Positions 1 to 7,027 of a stretch of DNA of 38,492 bases are shown here, in pieces; position 1 is the stretch's first letter; every line of letters begins with the position of its first letter. The translations under genes and the position numbers were made by a program. This DNA comes from a virus. The DNA lies in the IMG/VR virus record IMGVR_UViG_3300020165_002639, positions 1-38,492 of that record; one strand, written 5' to 3'. Below the pieces are notes generated by a model. It was not told the origin of the DNA, made no database searches, and saw nothing but the letters and a program-made list of their open reading frames with translations.

Positions 1-248
1 TGCACTGGTGCGTTCACACCGTCAATTCTGTTTAGTATGTTTCTTATTTCTACCATTGATTCCGCTATCGGTGAGTTGCCCATCTGCATCTGTGTCCTGT
101 CGTTTGTGAATTGTGTTGTCTTGGCCAGACCCCTGCTACCTGCACTGGCTGGTGACTGGATCTGTTTGCCTGCGGACACGTGTCCCGTGTCAGTCATTGC
201 CACCTTGGCGTCTATGTATGATCCGTAGTTGTAAGGTATACTGCTCAT
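1..248 (-). CDS. Partial unknown late virion-region protein (N-terminal 82 residues)
   Basis: An open minus-strand frame runs from ATG at 248 off the left edge without a stop. The visible N-terminus (MSSIPYNYGSYIDAKVAM) is polar and rich in Ser, Thr, Gln and Asn, with no membrane segment. The last visible stretch, SMVEIRNILNRIDG, could begin a helix. A late-promoter octamer (AATAAATA, 255-262) ends seven bases before the start codon, and there is no ribosome-binding site. I do not recognise the family. The late motif and neighbouring genes suggest a virion or morphogenesis protein. Confidence 0.75.
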   Translation of the reverse strand, partial: MSSIPYNYGSYIDAKVAMTDTGHVSAGKQIQSPASAGSRGLAKTTQFTNDRTQMQMGNSPIAESMVEIRNILNRIDGVNAPV

Positions 249-254
249 ATGCAG

Positions 255-262
255 TATTTATT
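255..262 (-). promoter_or_regulatory. T4-like late promoter octamer AATAAATA
   Basis: The minus strand reads AATAAATAC, and the final A of the octamer is 7 bases from the A of the start codon at 248. With T4 geometry (+1 about six bases after the octamer), transcription would start about one base before the ATG. Confidence 0.6.
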
Positions 263-1052
263 TTTTTTCTGCTGGGTCTAGATCGTTTGTAAACTTGTCT
301 TCTGAGGGTATTTCCACTTCTTCACCCATTTCGTCCTCGTCATCAAACTCTGGGTCCAACATTTCAACTTCACCGTCTGTGTCTAATTCGTCGTCTGCTT
401 CTTTGTCGTCTGCTTCTGCATCTGCAAGAACTTCTTGTTCTGCTGGTGCCTCGGCCTGTTCAGCGTCTGCTATGATTTCAGTAGTTTCTGGAGTCTTGAT
501 GAGAATGTTTGATGATTCTTCATTGTAAACTGCTTCATTGTCTGAGATTGTGTTGTAAAGTTCAACCAAGGCAGTGTCTTCTGCGCCTTTGATGTACTCC
601 GCGATATCCTTAGTGATAACTTCTCTGAATGATTTTGAGTCATATGTTTGTTCTTCTTTTTGTTCCGTCTTCAGTTCCGCCAACTGTGCTTCTAACTCTG
701 CTATCTTGTCTAGTCTGTTGACCTCTTCGTTGACTTCTTTCTTGATTGAAGTGGCAATGGAGTCATCTGCGTCTGATTCTTTGATTGCTTTTGTTATCAC
801 AGATTCCGCTTTTGGCTCTTTCGTGATTGATTCAACCAGTGCTTCTGCTTTCTTTGAATGTTTCACCGGTTCAACATACTCCTTGATGCCTGCCAGTTTG
901 GCTATGTCGGCCAATGTTACTTCTTTGTCATCTAGCACTTTAGGTGCTTTGCCTGCCGCTTCCATTAATTGAGCTCTTTCCTCTTCTGGAGTTACATTAC
1001 TCATTGCGTTTAAACGTGCTACTAGGTCTCTGAAACTTGGTGTTGTGCTCAT
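258..1052 (-). CDS. Acidic virion-region protein, unknown
   Basis: A 264-residue protein with no recognised enzyme domain. Residues about 1-60 are helical with a Leu/Ala pattern. Residues about 105-130 (from VNEEVNRL) look like a short coiled coil. The last 80 residues are extremely acidic, dominated by Asp and Glu, before a basic PAEKK end. An LME-A motif near residues 29-32 fits the (L/I)xE prohead-protease consensus of T4. Acidic tails of this sort occur in head scaffold and core proteins, but I cannot assign a T4 homologue. It has its own late promoter (1059-1066) immediately before the ATG. Confidence 0.8.
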   Translation of the reverse strand: MSTTPSFRDLVARLNAMSNVTPEEERAQLMEAAGKAPKVLDDKEVTLADIAKLAGIKEYVEPVKHSKKAEALVESITKEPKAESVITKAIKESDADDSIATSIKKEVNEEVNRLDKIAELEAQLAELKTEQKEEQTYDSKSFREVITKDIAEYIKGAEDTALVELYNTISDNEAVYNEESSNILIKTPETTEIIADAEQAEAPAEQEVLADAEADDKEADDELDTDGEVEMLDPEFDDEDEMGEEVEIPSEDKFTNDLDPAEKK

Positions 1053-1058
1053 ATGAAG

Positions 1059-1066
1059 TATTTATA
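1059..1066 (-). promoter_or_regulatory. T4-like late promoter octamer TATAAATA
   Basis: A perfect T4 late consensus on the minus strand. The spacing to the ATG at 1052 is 7 bases, the same as for the gene starting at 248. The predicted transcript has about one base of leader. Confidence 0.7.
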
Positions 1067-1078
1067 TTTGTTTTGTTT

Positions 1079-2956
1079 TTATTTAAGACGTTGTTTAAGG
1101 TTCACCGCAAGTTTTGATTCGTATGCCATGCCCTCGGTGTTCATGAACTTGGTGTATTTGTCCTGTAGGCCTGCCACGTGCCCTAGATCCTTGCCTGAAC
1201 TTAACCTAACCTTGGCATCTGATAGGTCTTTTTCTATCATTTTTGCCAGTTCATCGTTGCCTGAATCCTGTGCCATCTCTAGTGCCGTGTTCATTGCATT
1301 CACTGCCGGTATTGAATTGTCTATAGCGTCGTTGATCGAGTTCACTCCAGCCAAACCTGCAACAATCACGCCCGCCATTGCTAGACGTTTGCCCCATTCT
1401 CGGATGCCTTCGTCCAATGCCGCTTCTCTTAATTTGTCGTAGTTCTTTGAAAGGTATGCCCTCGCCACCCTCTCGTCTGATGTCTTGAATGCTGACTTCT
1501 CGTGTTTGTCCAACACGTCATAAACCATTTTGCCATCCTTGCCCCTGTACATTGACACGTAGGGTTTGATGGTTGCCTCTTCATTTGTTTCTTTCCTGTT
1601 CTCTTTTGCGATCTCTTTCTCCACCTCGTTCACTTTCTTCTTGAGGATCCTCATCATGCCAGGTTTGGTGTCAACGTCCGCTGTTTTAGTTTCTTTGGAC
1701 AGTATCTCATCTAGATGTTTTTGTATGACACCTGCGTGTTTCTGCATCAATGACCCGTCTAGTTCTTCCCTGTATGGATTCAGTTTCTGGTAGTCCTCGT
1801 AGTGGTAAACTGCCTGTAAGTAGTCCGCCGCTAAATTCAATTTTGTCTGTACCCATCCTTCTAGATCATCACCCTTGTTGATCATGTCAATCAATTCAAT
1901 TGCCATCTTGGCAGTCTGGTACAACTGTGATTTGCTCATGTGTCCCTCGCCCGCGTCTTCCGAAACTGATTCAGACGCTTGTACTCTTGAAACTTTTTTC
2001 TGCAATGGCGTGCCTTCGAAATCCTGTTGGAACACCAACATGGCCGACGCTATGTGTGGATCATCATCTATCATATCTAGCACGGCTCTTATCGTCTTCA
2101 CAGTGAAGTCTGAACCTGATACATCCTCTAGCCCGCCTGTGTAGTGCGTGGCGTGTTGTGAGAAATCTGAGGCTTGTCGATGTCCTTCATCATTCATCAG
2201 CATATCTTCATCGCCGAATTTTTCCTCCACACCCAACACATCACTTGCAAAGTCATCTATGTTTTGTGTGGCATGTGCTTTCTTCAGGTATTCTTTGATT
2301 TTTGGAATAAATTTATGGTATTGATCCTCTATGGCACTTGGATCATCGCCGATTTCTTCAACACCATCTAGTGCCATTGAAGAATAATCATTTGCTGTGT
2401 CAATCAACCACTTCTTGAACTGCTGTCTCTCCTGTGGTGTCAAAGGAGTTTTGTCCACGTCGCCGTATTTCTCAACGTTGTCCGCATATTCATCACTATT
2501 TTCAAAATCAAAATACTTGTCGCCCTCGTCCTCGTTGGCTGTCTTCAGTGCGTCAGCAACGTCTGGTTGCTGTGACAACCCTTTTTTAACTTTCTCGATT
2601 GTGTTTGATGCTCCAGTGTAGTTGTCTTTGTATCTCTTGTCAAAAGCAATACCTTTTGCCATTTTAATCTCTTTGTCTGTGGCAGGTGTGTCTGTTCCCT
2701 CTGACATGCCGTCGTCATCGTAAGTGCCCGCCTTGGAACCCGCCGTGTAACCGTGTACACTTTTCACATAGTTTGATGCCAGGTCAATCTTCTTGGCCAC
2801 CCAAGATTCCATCTCGGCCGCGTCATCTATCATGTTGTGTATCTTGATCGCGTGTGTGCCAATCTTCAACAATTGGTTCAAGGCCATTCCTGCCTCATAC
2901 GTGTCCGGCTTTGGCTCCGGCTTCTGCATCATGTGTGATAATTCGTTGAACTTCAT
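1079..2956 (-). CDS. Large virion-region protein with duplicated helical domain
   Basis: A 625-residue protein of unknown function. It carries two diverged copies of one helical domain at about residues 24-72 and 344-388. Both have the pattern xAIxxxxMIxxxxxxExWVxxKxxLAxxYxxxVxxY, so the gene probably contains an internal duplication. Residues about 70-340 are acidic and low in hydrophobics. A Gly/Ala-rich hydrophobic stretch near residues 530-550 (MAGVIVAGLAGV) could be a membrane or fusion-type helix. An LREA site just before it fits a prohead-protease cut. The N-terminus MKFNELSHMM fits the shared M-K-x-x-E-L pattern of this cluster. Its start lies one base past the stop of the upstream gene, so translation is probably coupled. 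Confidence 0.85.
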   Translation of the reverse strand: MKFNELSHMMQKPEPKPDTYEAGMALNQLLKIGTHAIKIHNMIDDAAEMESWVAKKIDLASNYVKSVHGYTAGSKAGTYDDDGMSEGTDTPATDKEIKMAKGIAFDKRYKDNYTGASNTIEKVKKGLSQQPDVADALKTANEDEGDKYFDFENSDEYADNVEKYGDVDKTPLTPQERQQFKKWLIDTANDYSSMALDGVEEIGDDPSAIEDQYHKFIPKIKEYLKKAHATQNIDDFASDVLGVEEKFGDEDMLMNDEGHRQASDFSQHATHYTGGLEDVSGSDFTVKTIRAVLDMIDDDPHIASAMLVFQQDFEGTPLQKKVSRVQASESVSEDAGEGHMSKSQLYQTAKMAIELIDMINKGDDLEGWVQTKLNLAADYLQAVYHYEDYQKLNPYREELDGSLMQKHAGVIQKHLDEILSKETKTADVDTKPGMMRILKKKVNEVEKEIAKENRKETNEEATIKPYVSMYRGKDGKMVYDVLDKHEKSAFKTSDERVARAYLSKNYDKLREAALDEGIREWGKRLAMAGVIVAGLAGVNSINDAIDNSIPAVNAMNTALEMAQDSGNDELAKMIEKDLSDAKVRLSSGKDLGHVAGLQDKYTKFMNTEGMAYESKLAVNLKQRLK

Positions 2957-2957
2957 T

Positions 2958-3368
2958 TTAGTTAAATCCTAAGTGTGTTACTTCTGGATATTTAGCCATG
3001 ATTTTCCTTGCTATCTCGTTGTGTGCTTTGACCATCTGGTTCATGTGACCCTCTGGCTTGCCACCTGATATCATGTTGCCGTCCCTTGTGGCTGGTTCTT
3101 CTGGTGATCTCTTGCCAATGTTCTTTTGTAACCATTGTGTGGTCCTTGCTATGAATTCTTTTGCTGGCACAGGACTCTGGTCCTCGAAATCCGGATTGTA
3201 TCCAAGTGCGTACAAGAACTGTCTCATACTGGCGTTGCTCATGTATGGGCTCTCCACTTCCTTGTCGTCCTGGTATGCCTTTGGGAATGTCCATAGATTT
3301 TTCTCTGTTGGATGCTTGTGGTATGCGATCATTTCTGCGCCTTCTCTGATGAATTCTTGTGCCCTCAT
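2958..3368 (-). CDS. Putative internal head protein with capsid-targeting-like N-terminus
   Basis: A 136-residue protein that begins MRAQEFIRE-GA. This closely resembles the T4 internal-protein leader (consensus like MKTYQEFIAE-A), which directs proteins into the prohead and is cut after the Glu by the gp21 protease. The mature part has a helical, polar composition with no enzyme motif I recognise. The C-terminal half (KAHNEIARKIMAKYPEVTHL) is a likely helix. A late octamer (CATAAATA) ends 6 bases before the ATG and there is no ribosome-binding site. The function after packaging is unknown. Confidence 0.85.
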   Translation of the reverse strand: MRAQEFIREGAEMIAYHKHPTEKNLWTFPKAYQDDKEVESPYMSNASMRQFLYALGYNPDFEDQSPVPAKEFIARTTQWLQKNIGKRSPEEPATRDGNMISGGKPEGHMNQMVKAHNEIARKIMAKYPEVTHLGFN

Positions 3369-3373
3369 ACCAA

Positions 3374-3381
3374 TATTTATG
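3374..3381 (-). promoter_or_regulatory. T4-like late promoter octamer CATAAATA
   Basis: The octamer ends 6 bases from the A of the ATG at 3368. T4 geometry would place +1 on the start codon itself. The motif overlaps the stop codon of the upstream zinc-ribbon gene. Confidence 0.6.
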
Positions 3382-3538
3382 CGGCCTCGTCTTCGTATCT
3401 ACAGTGTTTACACACCTCTATTTGATACTCCCTGCCGTCGTAATCCTGCTCTGTCCTGTACAATGGACCGTCGTGTGCGTCGTTTCCGCAGTTGAGACAC
3501 TTCACTATCCATTCTGTCTTAAGGACTAATGGTTCCAT
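3377..3538 (-). CDS. Small zinc-ribbon protein
   Basis: A 53-residue protein, MEPLVLKTEW to YEDEAA, with two CxxC knuckles: CLNC at residues 14-17 and CKHC at 43-46. This is the arrangement of a four-Cys zinc ribbon. The start overlaps the stop of the upstream gene as TAATG, which supports translation by coupling. Small phage zinc ribbons often bind nucleic acid or partner proteins, but nothing here fixes the role. It sits inside the putative internal-head-protein cluster but lacks the shared N-terminal leader. Confidence 0.8.
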   Translation of the reverse strand: MEPLVLKTEWIVKCLNCGNDAHDGPLYRTEQDYDGREYQIEVCKHCRYEDEAA

Positions 3539-3804
3539 TATGCTAATGGGCCGCCAAACAGGCTCGTACCTTTCAATTTGTGTGCACCTTTGGCTGTGCC
3601 ATCTGGATTCTTGGGTTGCACTACTTTTGGTAATCTAGGTGCCCTTGTTCCAGATCGGCCCGGTGATCCCGAATAGGCCTTTGAGAATCTGTCTTTGCCT
3701 ATGGCAATGTGTGGACTGACCACACTTGCTATGTTTCCTGCACTGGTGGCGCCCGCAGTTGCCTGCTCTTGCACCCTACGTATGATTACTTCGTTGATCT
3801 TCAT
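3538..3804 (-). CDS. Putative small internal head protein, basic
   Basis: An 88-residue, Gly/Ala/Pro-rich basic protein. The start is placed at ATG 3804, giving MKINEVIIRRVQEQ. This fits the cluster's shared N-terminal pattern, puts a GCTAAATA late-like motif 8 bases upstream, and makes a 4-base ATGA overlap with the upstream gene. A longer version starting 33 bases upstream is possible but loses these features. A VQE-Q site near residue 13 could be a protease cut. The remainder looks unfolded (SGSPGRSGTRAPRLP), as expected of a DNA-contacting internal protein. Function unknown. Confidence 0.75.
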   Translation of the reverse strand: MKINEVIIRRVQEQATAGATSAGNIASVVSPHIAIGKDRFSKAYSGSPGRSGTRAPRLPKVVQPKNPDGTAKGAHKLKGTSLFGGPLA

Positions 3805-4418
3805 GCTGGGGTATTTAGCCTGTGATACGATGACCAAAATTGCAGACCCTCTTCCTGCAAATAAATTCTACCGGGCCTAACTTTACCAATGTGCCAAATA
3901 CCATATTTTCTGCTGACAGTCATTTCCATGGTAAAGTTTCCTCCTCTCCTGCACATTAGAATGTCGTCCGGCCAGTGCTCCTTGCCTGAAACCAAAAACT
4001 CTTTAGTAAAATAGGGTGGGTACGACTGTCGATTTAACAGTTGGCGGTACGACTGTGATAAGCGAGATCTGTCCATCTTCTGAAAACGGTACAGTCTTTT
4101 CCAGTTTTTTTCCTGTAACAAACAATCTGGCAACAGGTTTATTCTATGGAACATGATCCACGAATACTTCGTCATAAATCCGTTACTGTAATTGTTGTTA
4201 TCATTTTCAACTTGAATTGTAATGCTTTTGCCAAGATACTTTTCCTCTATTTCTATAAAGAAAAGTTTTTCCGGATATTGGAAGATCTTGGCGGTCTTTA
4301 TTTTAATGCTATCAGATAGAATTATTTCTGCCACGAGATTTTCACCACTATGTATTCGTATGACAGCATCGCGTTTGTATCTGTTGTAAGTGAAAGCGAG
4401 TGCGAGAATGTGCTTCAT
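3801..4418 (-). CDS. Unknown AT-rich protein within head-protein cluster
   Basis: A 205-residue protein with no family I can name. It alternates beta-like segments (ALAFTYNRY, EIILSDSIKI, LFFIEIEEKYLGKSITI) and ends with aromatic-rich strands (RRGGNFTMEMTVSRKYGIW). This suggests a beta-sandwich such as a carbohydrate-binding fold. It may be distantly related in design to the protein at 8528-9070, but I cannot align them by eye. Its DNA is AT-richer than its neighbours: the 60 bases from 4141 have 20 G+C, and the 60 from 4561 have 36. It also lacks the cluster's N-terminal leader. It may be a recent insertion. The 4-base ATGA overlap with the next gene shows it is integrated into the operon. 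Confidence 0.75.
   Translation of the reverse strand: MKHILALAFTYNRYKRDAVIRIHSGENLVAEIILSDSIKIKTAKIFQYPEKLFFIEIEEKYLGKSITIQVENDNNNYSNGFMTKYSWIMFHRINLLPDCLLQEKNWKRLYRFQKMDRSRLSQSYRQLLNRQSYPPYFTKEFLVSGKEHWPDDILMCRRGGNFTMEMTVSRKYGIWHIGKVRPGRIYLQEEGLQFWSSYHRLNTPA
3812..3819 (-). promoter_or_regulatory. Variant late promoter octamer GCTAAATA
   Basis: This differs from NATAAATA at the second base. Its distance to the ATG at 3804 is 8 bases. It lies inside the upstream coding sequence (3801-4418), so it is weaker evidence than the intergenic copies. Confidence 0.4.
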
Positions 4419-4428
4419 GCTGAAATAA

Positions 4429-5643
4429 TTATTTGGATTTCTTGCGTCCGCTTTTCATGTTGGCACACCAGTGGTACATCTTGGCCTTCTCGCCACTGCT
4501 GTTTTTTGCTCTTTTACGCAGTGCTGTGACAGATCCGTTGCAACTGGCACCTGATCTTTTGACCCTGCCAGGCCTGCTCTTGCCCTTCTTCTTGCCGTCC
4601 GCGAAGTTCTCGTTGAACTCCTTCCAGTCTAACTTCAATTTTTTCACGTTCATGTATTCACCGCCAACTGGCACATCCTTTGTGGCGTTCTGTTTTGTGA
4701 TAATACCAACGCCAGCGGCCTCCTTCTTGGGCCTACCGTGTTTGTTGTGCTGTGCCCACGCCAGTGCGTATGCCCCAGACTTGCCGAATTTCTTCTTCAG
4801 TGCTTTGACCTGTTTCTCCCTGCCTGGTGGTGCCTCTTCTTCTATGTCTTGAGGTGGAACAATTTGTGCCTTTATGGAATTAGCACCTGCTTTCTTATGT
4901 CCCCAGAAACGATGGTGTCCATCGATGACTTGGTAACCGTTCTTGTATTTTCTTGCAAGTATAGGTCCCATGGGTTTTTTACTTTGTACAGCCTTTGCTA
5001 TTTGATCCACTTTGGCCATGCTCTTAGGGTCTCTCATCTTGTCTTCGGGTTCGAACCCAACCAATTGTTTAATAGGAATGTTGACTTGTGGGCCTGTGGC
5101 TTTGTATTTTTCCACGCCGATTGCACCAAAATATTTTGGGTCTGTTGACAGTTTTATTTTGTTTTCGTTTGCTCTGTTGTTGCCCTTGTTCTTGAAATCA
5201 TATCTGTTGTTTGGACCAACACCTGGTTTGTGTATCAACCCCATTGTGTCTGCCGTGTGTGGCATTATTATGAATTCAGTTATCGGCATCTTGGCATCTG
5301 CGGCCGCTTGTTTGATCTGGTCTAACTTTCCTTTGGCATTTGCATCACCTCTGGCGGCGTTTTGTTTTATTGTTTTCCATTCAGTGTCCATGTACTCCTG
5401 CCATGCCGCTGGACTCATGCTCCGCAAAGGCGTAATTTTATCACCGCCAGCGGCTTTGGTTTTTGCATCTTGTCTAGGATATTGTTTTAAATTCGTTGAT
5501 GTGAAAATGTTTGGTTCTGCAGGATTTGGTCTTTTTCCCATTGCTCTTAATTCTGGACTGTCCAACAAGTAAGGCATGACTGCTTTTGCCTGTCTTAATG
5601 CATTCCAGTCTATTCTCTCTTGAACTATATCTCTTATCTTCAT
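4429..5643 (-). CDS. ParB/sulfiredoxin-like domain protein with basic Cys tail
   Basis: A 404-residue multidomain protein. Residues about 190-262 form a ParB/Srx-like fold: an IPIKQLVGFEP strand, a helix of the AKVDQIAKAVQSKKPMGPI type, and the signature VIDGHHRFWGHKKAG. Some phage ParB-like domains have nuclease or ATPase activity. After this come a GKSGAYALAWAQHNKHG segment and a very basic tail (about 350-404) with isolated Cys residues (ASCNGSV, MYHWCANMK). I recall related tails in marine T4-like phages. The N-terminus MKIRDIVQE-R fits the cluster's capsid-targeting-like pattern. The role is unknown. A packaged DNA-binding or nicking protein is one inference. Confidence 0.8.
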   Translation of the reverse strand: MKIRDIVQERIDWNALRQAKAVMPYLLDSPELRAMGKRPNPAEPNIFTSTNLKQYPRQDAKTKAAGGDKITPLRSMSPAAWQEYMDTEWKTIKQNAARGDANAKGKLDQIKQAAADAKMPITEFIIMPHTADTMGLIHKPGVGPNNRYDFKNKGNNRANENKIKLSTDPKYFGAIGVEKYKATGPQVNIPIKQLVGFEPEDKMRDPKSMAKVDQIAKAVQSKKPMGPILARKYKNGYQVIDGHHRFWGHKKAGANSIKAQIVPPQDIEEEAPPGREKQVKALKKKFGKSGAYALAWAQHNKHGRPKKEAAGVGIITKQNATKDVPVGGEYMNVKKLKLDWKEFNENFADGKKKGKSRPGRVKRSGASCNGSVTALRKRAKNSSGEKAKMYHWCANMKSGRKKSK

Positions 5644-5870
5644 TTTTTCTTCCTGCCCGCACAGTGGGCCTTCTGTGAGAATCCCTTTGGGTTGCTACAG
5701 TTTATGGACTTCTTGTATTTCTTGCTCCAGCCTTCTACCCTATACGGGTATGCCATCATGGAATGGTATCCCATACTTGCTCTGCCCTTGGCCCTTCTTT
5801 GCTGTTTCTTAAGTATATTGTCCACGTCAGGGTGAACATACTTTGTGGCCAGTACCTCCCTGATCTTCAT
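5640..5870 (-). CDS. Small basic protein with shared Cys motif
   Basis: A 76-residue, strongly basic protein. It begins MKIREVLATKYVHPDVD, which fits the cluster's N-terminal pattern, although I see no clear Glu cleavage site. The middle has KKQQRRAKGRASMGY, and the end has INCSNPKGFSQKAHCAGRKKK with two Cys residues. It overlaps the next gene by 4 bases (ATGA). The basic, Cys-containing tail resembles in style the tail of the protein at 4429-5643, suggesting both bind DNA or the same partner. No function is assigned. Confidence 0.75.
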   Translation of the reverse strand: MKIREVLATKYVHPDVDNILKKQQRRAKGRASMGYHSMMAYPYRVEGWSKKYKKSINCSNPKGFSQKAHCAGRKKK

Positions 5871-5871
5871 T

Positions 5872-6057
5872 TTACAGATCTTTCAGGGATGACAATTTAT
5901 CTTGTGCGTGTGCCAGTGCTTCCAGTTTCTTTTCCGCAGTAACAACATAGTCTATGTGTTCTGCTACACCGATTGGTTTTGCCATGAAAGTTCTTAGGTC
6001 CGCTTCTGCCACAGCAACGTCGCCTTCTAGTTTTTTTATGAGTGCTTCTTTTATCAT
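5872..6057 (-). CDS. Short helical protein, unknown
   Basis: A 61-residue protein (MIKEALIKKLEGDVAVAEAD to SSLKDL) predicted by eye to be almost wholly helical, with a heptad-like Leu/Ala/Val pattern. It could be a two-helix coiled coil. A late octamer (6063-6070) ends 6 bases before the ATG and no Shine-Dalgarno sequence is present. One base separates its stop from the start of the following gene. Probably a minor structural or morphogenesis protein. Confidence 0.7.
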   Translation of the reverse strand: MIKEALIKKLEGDVAVAEADLRTFMAKPIGVAEHIDYVVTAEKKLEALAHAQDKLSSLKDL

Positions 6058-6062
6058 GTCAA

Positions 6063-6070
6063 TATTTATT
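6063..6070 (-). promoter_or_regulatory. T4-like late promoter octamer AATAAATA
   Basis: The octamer ends 6 bases from the ATG at 6057. It lies in the 15-base gap between this gene and the stop of the superoxide dismutase gene. Confidence 0.6.
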
Positions 6071-6072
6071 CT

Positions 6073-6627
6073 TTATTCTGTTGCTCTCAAAGTAATCACA
6101 CCACAGGCCAATCTTTCACCTGCGTTTCCAGTTTTTAGACTTTCGGCGTCTCCGCCCTTGCCTAGGTCATCCTCGTCTTCATGCACTACAAATCCTCTAC
6201 CTATCACAGATCGTTCTCCGATCAGATCCACTCTCTTTGCTTCTATTGTGAACTTGGCAGTCCCTGATTCGTCTGCTGTGATATTGCCAAGATCGCCCAC
6301 GTGGCCTTCGTTGATGTCACCGTGATCAACTCCGTCTGGGTTGTAGTGTCCGCCCATGCTCTTACAACCATCTGACATGTCGCCAAACTCGTGTATGTGG
6401 AATCCGTGAAGTCCAGGCTTCAGTCCTGTGATGGTACCCTTTACTAGTGTTGACGTTCCTGATGCTTGTATAAGCAGGATAGACCCCTTTACAGAGTCAG
6501 AATGCTCCAATATACACTGTGCCACTGTTGTTTCCTGTGCTTCGGTAATTGCATTTACTTTACTGCAACTACACTCCTTTGCCTTGGTTCTGGGACAACT
6601 TGTTTCTGTGAATTCTAATGCTCGCAT
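6073..6627 (-). CDS. sodC: Cu/Zn superoxide dismutase with capsid-targeting-like leader
   Basis: A 184-residue Cu/Zn superoxide dismutase, which converts superoxide to oxygen and hydrogen peroxide. All metal ligands are visible: H77 and H79 (GFHIHEFGD), H94 (GGHYNP), H102, H109, D112 (HVGDLGN) and H149 (GFVVHEDEDD). The disulfide pair C88/C175 and the active-site Arg R172 (GERLACGV) are also present, so it should be active. Instead of the secretory signal normal for bacterial SodC, it begins MRALEFTE-TS. This matches the leaders of neighbouring putative internal head proteins. Residues 10-35 form a linker with four Cys (C11, C19, C21, C38 region). A late octamer is 9 bases upstream. The inference is that the enzyme is packaged in the virion head rather than exported. 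Confidence 0.95.
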   Translation of the reverse strand: MRALEFTETSCPRTKAKECSCSKVNAITEAQETTVAQCILEHSDSVKGSILLIQASGTSTLVKGTITGLKPGLHGFHIHEFGDMSDGCKSMGGHYNPDGVDHGDINEGHVGDLGNITADESGTAKFTIEAKRVDLIGERSVIGRGFVVHEDEDDLGKGGDAESLKTGNAGERLACGVITLRATE

Positions 6628-6635
6628 TGTGCGAG

Positions 6636-6643
6636 TATTTATT
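6636..6643 (-). promoter_or_regulatory. T4-like late promoter octamer AATAAATA
   Basis: The octamer ends 9 bases from the superoxide dismutase start at 6627. It lies across the stop region of the upstream 69-aa gene, so superoxide dismutase is expected to be expressed late. Confidence 0.6.
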
Positions 6644-6848
6644 TGTTTTTGGGCATTGGGTTTTCGCCAGTGAGTCTAGGTTGTGCGAACCATAGTTTGA
6701 ACCACTCTTGTGTGCCCGGTTTGATGTTGTGCTTTCTCTGATACTGTGATTTCTGTGTGCCAATGTAGGATAGGTTCTCGCCCATTGAACTTTCCGTAGA
6801 TAGTTTATCTACGCCTGCCAACTGTTTGATCCTCTCTAGTTCGTCCAC
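6639..6848 (-). CDS. Small conserved phage protein (GTG start)
   Basis: A 69-residue protein beginning MDELERIKQLAGV and ending GENPMPKNK. The start codon is GTG at 6848 and overlaps the stop of the upstream gene as TAGTG, so translation depends on coupling. The segment HNIKPGTQEWFKLWFAQPRL looks like a conserved helical motif that I associate, from memory, with marine T4-like phage structural regions. No catalytic residues are visible and the function is unknown. Confidence 0.75.
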   Translation of the reverse strand: MDELERIKQLAGVDKLSTESSMGENLSYIGTQKSQYQRKHNIKPGTQEWFKLWFAQPRLTGENPMPKNK

Positions 6849-7027
6849 TAGATGGTCCAGTCCTTCATCTGTTGTTTTGTAGGTTTGTGTGCCTTTACTT
6901 TTTCCACCTTGCCACCTTTGGCTAGGAACTTCTTCATCTTCTCGTCTAGTTCTCTCTGTAGTTCCTGAGGTGTCTTGGGTATTTCACCTGTTGCGTATGG
7001 TCTATTGATCCCGCTGAATTTTGGCAT
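6848..7027 (-). CDS. Small conserved protein, 59 aa
   Basis: ATG at 7027 to TAG at 6848 gives a protein that begins MPKFSGINRPYATGEIP and ends KQQMKDWTI. It is basic and helical in the centre (ELDEKMKKFLAKGGKVEKV). It overlaps the end of the upstream nucleotidyltransferase gene by 26 bases and the following GTG start by one base. It has protein-like composition and fits the overlap style of the operon. Function unknown. I recall FLAKGGKVEK-type motifs in small proteins of marine myoviruses. Confidence 0.7.
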   Translation of the reverse strand: MPKFSGINRPYATGEIPKTPQELQRELDEKMKKFLAKGGKVEKVKAHKPTKQQMKDWTI

